In this document: in pieces, positions 1-3,732 of the stretch
Position numbering within the stretch: the first letter of the stretch is position 1
Layout of the letters: the number at the start of each line of letters is the position of its first letter
Assembly: GCA_001776475.1 (NCBI GenBank)
Contig: MFBQ01000023.1
Span: 1-5,501 of the forward strand
From: Candidatus Curtissbacteria bacterium RIFCSPLOWO2_01_FULL_41_18
GTDB taxonomy: Bacteria; Patescibacteriota; Microgenomatia; Curtissbacterales; GWA2-41-24
DNA: 5,501 bases
Direction: 5' to 3'
Program-made: the position numbers and the translations under genes
Notes under the pieces: model-generated
Database searches by the model: none
Told to the model about the DNA's origin: nothing
The model's input: the letters and a program-made list of their open reading frames with translations, nothing else

Positions 1-43
1 ACCGCAGACTGAAACTCGAATAGCAATGCTCTTTTGAGGTGTA

Positions 44-83
44 AGGGAAGCGACTTAGGGCAGCTAAGTTGCTTTCCTTTTTT
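44..83 (+). terminator. Strong intrinsic terminator of an upstream transcript
   Basis: Bases 44-58 pair with 64-78 as a continuous 15-bp stem (two G-U pairs when read as RNA) around a 5-base loop GGCAG at 59-63. A run of six T at 78-83 follows at once. This is the classic Rho-independent layout for rightward transcription. The gene it serves lies mainly or wholly left of the window. Two frames in the first 40 bases could be its C-terminal tail, with stops at 21-23 or 35-37, and the sequence alone does not decide between them or exclude an RNA gene. Confidence 0.85.
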
Positions 84-240
84 AGATTAGAACAACTTGA
101 CGAGTCTTGTCAATAGGCAATTTTATAAGTTTCCAATACAGACCAATTTGAGGCTATTTTAGAAGATATTGAGCACTAATAGTTGGAAATAATGGGTAAA
201 AGGATTATTCAAAAATTTAATTGTTAGTTTTTGACAGGAT

Positions 241-270
241 TTGACAGCCGTCTAGTAAATAGTGTATATT
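241..270 (+). promoter_or_regulatory. Promoter-like element upstream of a hairpin
   Basis: A perfect -35 hexamer TTGACA (241-246) is followed after 18 bp by TATATT (265-270), giving a predicted start near 277. A second TTGACA lies ten bases earlier (231-236). The transcript would begin just before the compound hairpin at 290-326, so this could drive a small RNA or a distal leader for the gene at 504. Hexamers of this kind also arise by chance in AT-rich DNA, so this is weaker than the proximal promoter at 416-444. Confidence 0.4.
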
Positions 271-289
271 CCCCACACGAATAATTTGT

Positions 290-326
290 ATCGAGTTTGA
301 CCACACCAAATGTGGCTTTGCTCGAT
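290..326 (+). promoter_or_regulatory. Two-part hairpin in the upstream region
   Basis: The outer arms ATCGAG (290-295) and CTCGAT (321-326) are perfect complements. The inner arms CCACA (301-305) and TGTGG (311-315) enclose the loop CCAAA. A symmetric 5x5 internal loop separates the two helices. No T-run follows, so it is not an intrinsic terminator. Two copies of CTGCCCC (328-334 and 341-347), 13 bp apart, follow directly. Function is unknown; a small structured RNA or a protein-binding RNA element are options. Confidence 0.45.
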
Positions 327-360
327 TCTGCCCCAAAAAACTGCCCCATGTAAAGTTGGA

Positions 361-402
361 TAGATTGATAGTTAGGTAGATGGATAGTTAAATATCCATC
401 TA
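361..402. repeat. 16-bp tandem repeat overlapping a 10-bp palindrome
   Basis: Bases 361-376 and 377-392 are near-identical 16-mers sharing TAGAT.GATAGTTA. The second copy supplies one arm of a perfect 10-bp inverted repeat, TAGATGGATA (377-386) and TATCCATCTA (393-402), with the loop GTTAAA. The right arm ends 13 bp before the -35 box at 416. No T-run follows, so a DNA-binding site for a regulator of the downstream promoter is more likely than a terminator. No binding protein can be named. Confidence 0.5.
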
Positions 403-415
403 TATCCTGTAGTAC

Positions 416-444
416 TTGACAAAAGAAATTGTTTATGATATAGT
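416..444 (+). promoter_or_regulatory. Near-consensus sigma70-type promoter of the 658-aa gene
   Basis: TTGACA (416-421), a 17-bp spacer and TATAGT (439-444) form an almost ideal housekeeping promoter. Transcription would start near 451, leaving a leader of about 53 bases before the ATG at 504. The palindrome at 377-402 sits just upstream and a hairpin (455-486) starts just downstream of the predicted start, so both operator and leader control are possible. Confidence 0.7.
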
Positions 445-454
445 TTGCGATTAC

Positions 455-486
455 AATCTAGACCTATAATTCTTTTAGTCTAGATT
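455..486 (+). promoter_or_regulatory. 5'-leader hairpin of the 658-aa gene
   Basis: AATCTAGAC (455-463) and GTCTAGATT (478-486) are perfect 9-bp complements around a 14-base loop. If transcription starts near 451, the stem occupies roughly +5 to +36 and ends 17 bases before the start codon. The leader shows no Shine-Dalgarno sequence. The stem could protect the mRNA 5' end or tune initiation; as DNA, the same dyad could bind a repressor. Confidence 0.55.
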
Positions 487-503
487 AGCTGTAGCTGTCT
501 AAT

Positions 504-2480
504 ATGCCCAAAGAAGGATCACCAACATCAAGAAGAGCGGCTAGAGTATCGGCTCAATTAACTGCCGAGGTTTCTCGCCGCCCCAGTGAGCGCAGTGAGG
601 CTAAAAGATCTCCAGCCGAGAAAAGCTTCTTACAAAGATTAACTTCATCTAAATTTTCACTTTATAGTACTGCAGTTACTGCTGCTGCGGCAGGAATGAC
701 TGGGGCTTACATTGAGCATCAAGTGACCCATGATGCTGATTCCAACGGAAATACTGCTATTGTCAGGACTTTGGAGCAAGTGGATGCTTCTATACATCAA
801 GATTTTGAGAAGTTGAGCACAGAAGAACAGGCAAGGCAGCAAGCATTAGATGCTCAGGTTGCCGAAATTGATGTCCAGCTTAAAGCTATTTCGGAAAAGT
901 TGAATCAACCTATAAATTCAGATTCTGTTAAGCTTCCTAATACTGGCCACGGAGGCTTACACGAAACATCATCCGACCTTTCCTTGAATGAAGCCAAAGC
1001 TGCTTTGGACACAAGTGACGATGTAGAAGACGGGAAATTGACTCTTAAGATTGATTCCGGTGATAGTGTTGACGGCAAGTTGCAAGAGACACTCAATTTG
1101 TCAGCTGAGGCGAGCTGGGATAATACTGTTGCTGGTGGAGGAGGTCAATTCGGCACTGTTTATAGGGGAGATAAGGTCCCGCTTGATGTTAACGATGCGT
1201 TTGCACAGGCGTTTATCGATGATGGTGTTGAATTGCCGATAGAGCACAAAGGTCTAATTCCCGAGGTTTCGGATAGTGCGGTTGTTCCGGGGGGCAGTTA
1301 CGAGCAATCTGAGCCTGAGAGCCGCTCAGCAGGCGCAGAAGGCGAGAAACAAGCTGCTGCTGTACAACAAGACTTGCATCAGGATTCGGCAACAGTCGGT
1401 TCTGCCGAAAACACCGGAGTTTTGCAAGATCAAAAAGCGCAAAGCGCGGGAGAAGTAGCCGGCTTGCCGGATTTTCCGGATGATACCGTAGATCAAGCTA
1501 CTCCTACACCCAGAGGTATAACACCGATTCCTTCACCAACGGGAGAACCATTTCCGACATTTCCACCTGAACCAACCCATCCGGAAGAGCCAACAACTAC
1601 TCCTACGCCCAGGGGTATAACACCGATTCCTTCACCAACAGGTACACCACTGCCGACTTTTCCACCAGAGCCAACTCATGAAGTACCTACTAATACATCA
1701 ACGAGGACACCTACAGCTCCGGCAACTGCAACCGAGAAACCGACAAATACGCCAACCAGAACACCGACCCGAACGCCGACAGCCACATCGACGGAGACCA
1801 GTACACCTACAAGAACAGCCACACCAATTGAAACACCGACACCAACTGCGACCGAGACGGTGACTAATACACCAACTCGAACACCAACGAGAACACCAAC
1901 CGGGACTCCATCTGCAACACCAACTGCAACCAGAACACCGACCCGAACGCCGACAGCCACATCGACGGAGACCAGTACACCTACTAGAACAGCCACACCA
2001 ACTGAAACACCGACACCAACTGCAACCGAGACGGTGACCAGTACACCAACCAATACGCCGACCGAAACCAGCACGCCGACAGCTACAAACACGCCTGAAT
2101 CCCCAACACCGGCAGACACGGCTACTCCTCCAAAGAAGGAATCACCAACACCAACCGATACGGCTACGCCAACTAAGACAAAAGAAGTCAAGAAACCACC
2201 AACACCAACAGGTACCAGAACGCCGGAGATGCCTAAAGCTTTGCCACCAACCGGGTTTGGCTATGAACAGTCGCAAGGCGACAGGGATAATACAGCTCTT
2301 GGTTGGTTAGTAGGTGCGCTTTTAGCTGCCGGTGCTGCAGGAATTGCGGTTTTTGGAGCATTGAGATTACGTATAAGAAGACAAGAAGATTTATTGAGAA
2401 GCCCTCACAGAGTTGATCTTCAAGGTGAAGATGATGAGGATGAAGAAGAGGAACAGGAGGAGGAGTCAAGTAACAAATAA
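504..2480 (+). CDS. Thr/Pro-repeat membrane-anchored surface protein with LPPTG motif and acidic tail
   Basis: The product has 658 residues and no family I can name. Residues 1-50 are basic and polar. A weak hydrophobic segment at about 51-70 (rich in Ala, Thr, Gly) could be an uncleaved signal anchor. Residues 85-135 look like a coiled coil (regular Leu/Val/Ile with Glu/Gln/Lys). Residues 140-330 are acidic and Ser/Gly-rich, without recognised motifs. Residues 333-398 carry two 33-residue Pro/Thr repeats, and 399-575 is almost pure Thr/Pro with Arg, Glu, Ala and Ser, a likely extended and perhaps O-glycosylated stalk. LPPTG lies at 580-584, a membrane helix at about 598-620, basic residues at 621-626, then a tail ending in a Glu/Asp run (641-653). 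The LPxTG-helix-basic order resembles a sortase signal, but the cytosolic tail is far longer than usual. The ATG at 504 lacks a Shine-Dalgarno site and is chosen from its fit to promoter and leader. An adhesin or envelope spacer role is inferred. Confidence 0.85.
   Translation: MPKEGSPTSRRAARVSAQLTAEVSRRPSERSEAKRSPAEKSFLQRLTSSKFSLYSTAVTAAAAGMTGAYIEHQVTHDADSNGNTAIVRTLEQVDASIHQDFEKLSTEEQARQQALDAQVAEIDVQLKAISEKLNQPINSDSVKLPNTGHGGLHETSSDLSLNEAKAALDTSDDVEDGKLTLKIDSGDSVDGKLQETLNLSAEASWDNTVAGGGGQFGTVYRGDKVPLDVNDAFAQAFIDDGVELPIEHKGLIPEVSDSAVVPGGSYEQSEPESRSAGAEGEKQAAAVQQDLHQDSATVGSAENTGVLQDQKAQSAGEVAGLPDFPDDTVDQATPTPRGITPIPSPTGEPFPTFPPEPTHPEEPTTTPTPRGITPIPSPTGTPLPTFPPEPTHEVPTNTSTRTPTAPATATEKPTNTPTRTPTRTPTATSTETSTPTRTATPIETPTPTATETVTNTPTRTPTRTPTGTPSATPTATRTPTRTPTATSTETSTPTRTATPTETPTPTATETVTSTPTNTPTETSTPTATNTPESPTPADTATPPKKESPTPTDTATPTKTKEVKKPPTPTGTRTPEMPKALPPTGFGYEQSQGDRDNTALGWLVGALLAAGAAGIAVFGALRLRIRRQEDLLRSPHRVDLQGEDDEDEEEEQEEESSNK
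1500..1697 (+). repeat. Two tandem 99-bp coding repeats
   Basis: Bases 1500-1598 and 1599-1697 encode two 33-residue units (residues 333-365 and 366-398). Both contain TPTPRGITPIPSPTG, then a P.PTFPPEPTH block. A 26-base stretch in the middle is identical in both copies, while the ends have diverged at silent and coding positions. The unit forms the start of the Thr/Pro stalk. Confidence 0.85.
1753..2046 (+). repeat. Near-identical coding repeats with a 174-bp period
   Basis: The stretch from 1753 to about 1872 recurs from 1927 to about 2046, with roughly six differences in 120 bases, mostly silent. It encodes the block beginning RTPTRTPTATSTETSTPTRT at residues 419 and 477. Between the copies lies shorter Thr/Pro triplet-type repetition. 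The DNA identity is higher than selection on protein alone needs, which points to recent duplication or gene conversion. Such arrays commonly change length by slippage or recombination. Confidence 0.85.
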
Positions 2481-2481
2481 A

Positions 2482-2510
2482 GTCCGCCTTTGGCGAGACT
2501 TCGGCGGGAC
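2482..2510. repeat. GC-rich palindrome between the two surface-protein genes
   Basis: GTCCGCC (2482-2488) pairs with GGCGGGAC (2503-2510) with one bulged G, and a shorter nested option, CGCC-TTT-GGCG, lies at 2485-2495. The 12-mer CCGCCTTTGGCG (2484-2495) is repeated exactly at 5159-5170 after rho. No T-run follows, so it is unlikely to stop transcription fully. It may be a dispersed REP-like palindrome or an mRNA-stabilising hairpin in a shared transcript. Confidence 0.55.
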
Positions 2511-2512
2511 GA

Positions 2513-2520
2513 GGGGGTGA
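2513..2520 (+). promoter_or_regulatory. Shine-Dalgarno-like site for the 306-aa gene
   Basis: GGGGGTGA differs at one base from GGAGGTGA, the complement of the usual 16S rRNA 3' end. It ends 13 bases before the ATG at 2534, which is longer than ideal. It is the only recognisable ribosome binding site near a start in this window; the other three starts have none at normal distance. Confidence 0.45.
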
Positions 2521-2533
2521 AAAATAAACTAAT

Positions 2534-3454
2534 ATGAACAATCAAATTAAATTAATAAAAAAGATCTGGAAAACCGGTGCCATTTCGTTAGTTGTTTTAA
2601 CAATGGTGTTTGGAGGTCTGTTTTTAAACCTTTCAGCTATTAATGCTACAGGTACACCAGCTCCAAACATGACTATCAATCATTTAGCTTCAGGTCCTTC
2701 AAGTTCAAGCTGGGGTGATAGCGTTACTTTGAGTCCAGGGGACGTGGTTCATTTCTACGCTGGGATTCATAATACTGTCGTTGGTTCAACGGCAACCGGT
2801 GTTGTTATCAGCGCATCCGTTCCTAGCGGAACATTCACTGATGGTACAAGTACCGCTACAGTAAGAGCAAATAATGCCAATACTGCGAGCGACAATGTCT
2901 CAATTCATATCAATGGAGGCGGAAGTTTAGAAATTGTACCTGGTACTACTAGGATAACTTGGGACGTTGATGGCGACGGTAATAAGGAGTATGACAATAC
3001 TTTTATCGCCGGTAGTCCACTCGAAGGTTCAGGGATATTACTCGGTGACCAGAAGGGCTGCAATGAATTTATTATTCAGATAGGTTGGTCGGCCAGAGTA
3101 GTTGGTGGACCAGAGCCAAGTCCAACACCGACACCGACACCGGTAGCATCACCAAGCCCAACTCCGCCAACTGGTGGGGATATAAATATCACGAACACGA
3201 ACACCAATACCAATACTAACACTAACACTCAAAATCAGACTGTGAATGTGGCTGGTGTTTCCGTTCCTGTTAAGCAGCCGGAAACTGGAGTCGGAGTTTT
3301 GGGGATGGCCAGCATGTTTGGTGCGGGGCCCCTAGGACTTGCATTATCAAGGTTTGGTCGAGGTAGATTATTGGTTGGTAGGGAAGAAGAGAATTTGGCA
3401 GAGGAAGCCAGCAATTTAGTTGCAGATAGAATTGGTAAGAGTAAGTGCGTGTAA
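2534..3454 (+). CDS. Secreted DUF11-like protein with Pro/Thr and Asn/Thr linkers and QPETG C-terminal anchor
   Basis: The product has 306 residues. A clear signal peptide spans 1-38: Lys-rich start, hydrophobic core at 15-33, and a plausible cleavage after INA at 38. Residues 55-130 (VTLSPGDVVHFYAGIHN and the following Val/Ser/Thr strands) resemble the DUF11-type beta domain of bacterial surface proteins. DVDGDGNKE at 144-152 fits a DxDxDG calcium-binding loop. Residues 194-213 are Pro/Ser/Thr, and 220-232 alternate Thr-Asn. QPETG at 248-252, a hydrophobic stretch at 253-271 and the basic FGRGR form a sortase-like or simple membrane-anchor tail. A 30-residue charged end then follows, longer than a standard sorting signal. 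The gene starts 53 bp after the larger surface-protein gene and is probably co-transcribed with it. A cell-surface or adhesive role is inferred; no enzyme motif is seen. Confidence 0.85.
   Translation: MNNQIKLIKKIWKTGAISLVVLTMVFGGLFLNLSAINATGTPAPNMTINHLASGPSSSSWGDSVTLSPGDVVHFYAGIHNTVVGSTATGVVISASVPSGTFTDGTSTATVRANNANTASDNVSIHINGGGSLEIVPGTTRITWDVDGDGNKEYDNTFIAGSPLEGSGILLGDQKGCNEFIIQIGWSARVVGGPEPSPTPTPTPVASPSPTPPTGGDINITNTNTNTNTNTNTQNQTVNVAGVSVPVKQPETGVGVLGMASMFGAGPLGLALSRFGRGRLLVGREEENLAEEASNLVADRIGKSKCV
3191..3229 (+). repeat. Hexanucleotide repeat encoding (Thr-Asn)n
   Basis: Codons ACN-AAY alternate for six and a half units, giving residues 220-232 of the 306-residue protein. The third positions drift (ACG, ACC, ACT; AAC, AAT), so slippage is less likely than in a perfect tract. 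The segment is probably a flexible spacer between the beta domain and the membrane anchor. Confidence 0.8.
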
Positions 3455-3464
3455 TTTTGCGCTT

Positions 3465-3499
3465 GGACCGTATGTAGATATATAAAGATACGGTCCTTT
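3465..3499 (+). terminator. First hairpin after the 306-aa gene
   Basis: GGACCGTAT (3465-3473) and ATACGGTCC (3488-3496) form a perfect 9-bp stem with a 14-base loop, beginning 11 bases after the stop codon and followed by TTT. The T-run is short, so it may be a weak terminator, a 3' end-protecting structure, or part of a tandem pair with the next hairpin. Confidence 0.5.
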
Positions 3500-3502
3500 G
3501 AT

Positions 3503-3536
3503 GGGGACGCATGTAGGGCAGGCATGTGTCCCCTTT
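3503..3536 (+). terminator. Second, GC-rich hairpin after the 306-aa gene
   Basis: GGGGACGCATG (3503-3513) pairs with CATGTGTCCCC (3523-3533) as an 11-bp stem with one G-U pair and a 9-base loop. TTT follows the stem at 3534-3536, then AAAG. Together with the preceding stem it probably ends the surface-protein transcript before the rho promoter. The sequence also looks like a dispersed palindromic (REP-type) element, so the terminator call is provisional. Confidence 0.5.
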
Positions 3537-3554
3537 AAAGTATGATTTGTTTGG

Positions 3555-3577
3555 CGGGGGTTAGACGGGGGTTTGAC
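3555..3577. repeat. Two 12-bp direct repeats at 11-bp spacing overlapping the rho -35 box
   Basis: CGGGGGTTAGAC (3555-3566) and CGGGGGTTTGAC (3566-3577) differ at one position and share one base, so they repeat every 11 bp, about one helical turn. The second copy includes most of the -35 hexamer. This is the placement expected of an operator read from one face of the DNA, but chance duplication is not excluded. Confidence 0.4.
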
Positions 3578-3601
3578 AAAGTTATAAGTGTAGAGTAGAA
3601 T
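3573..3601 (+). promoter_or_regulatory. Near-consensus promoter of rho
   Basis: TTGACA (3573-3578), a 17-bp spacer and TAGAAT (3596-3601) match the sigma70-type consensus well. Predicted transcription start is near 3608, giving a leader of about 125 bases before the ATG of rho. This makes rho independent of the surface-protein unit, which appears to end in the hairpins at 3465-3536. Confidence 0.65.
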
Positions 3602-3610
3602 CGGTTTTGG

Positions 3611-3652
3611 TACTTCGGTAAACTCAGTATCATACTGAGTAGGGTCGAAGTA
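3611..3652 (+). promoter_or_regulatory. Compound hairpin at the 5' end of the rho leader
   Basis: The outer arms TACTTCG (3611-3617) and CGAAGTA (3646-3652) and the inner arms ACTCAGTAT (3622-3630) and ATACTGAGT (3632-3640) are perfect complements, separated by a small internal loop (GTAA against AGGGT). The inner helix must open one or two pairs to form a usable loop. With transcription starting near 3608, the structure lies at about +4 to +45. rho is autoregulated by attenuation in its leader in E. coli, so a control role is plausible. The sequence also resembles dispersed bacterial palindromes. Confidence 0.6.
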
Positions 3653-3732
3653 TGGCTTCTACAAATGTTCCCTAATTAAATTGATAAATTGCTTGATTGC
3701 TGCATGGAGAAAAGTATTAACACAAACATATT

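Larger units (their letters stand above)
84..415. other. Intergenic region without a credible gene
   Basis: About 330 AT-rich bases between the terminator and the promoter of the 658-residue gene. I find no open frame of useful length with a start signal on either strand. Bases 84-230 show no structure I would defend beyond a short inverted repeat (TTGAC at 97-101, GTCAA at 109-113). The right half, from 231, holds the promoter-like elements, hairpin and repeats listed separately. Confidence 0.6.

Noticed and set aside
1..37. C-terminal tail of an upstream CDS
   Set aside because: Two frames are possible (stops at 21-23 and 35-37) and neither can be preferred; an RNA gene is not excluded, so no CDS is called.
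97..129. TTGACG with a downstream TATAAG as a promoter
   Set aside because: The spacing to TATAAG is 21 bp, and the better-spaced TTTTAT (18 bp) is a poor -10; no gene follows nearby.
1500..2046. Regularly spaced repeats as a possible CRISPR array
   Set aside because: The repeats are in frame and encode Thr/Pro units, without unique spacers of constant length.
1676..2191. Minus-strand 171-codon open frame of Gly/Val/Ser repeats
   Set aside because: It is the antisense reading of the Thr/Pro codon repeats, has extreme composition, and has no promoter or ribosome binding site of its own.
3652..3675. Seven-codon frame in the rho leader
   Set aside because: Very short, without a start signal, and expected by chance.
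3706..3710. GGAGA as the rho ribosome binding site
   Set aside because: It lies about 22 bases before the ATG, beyond a normal distance, and overlaps the start of a mini-ORF.
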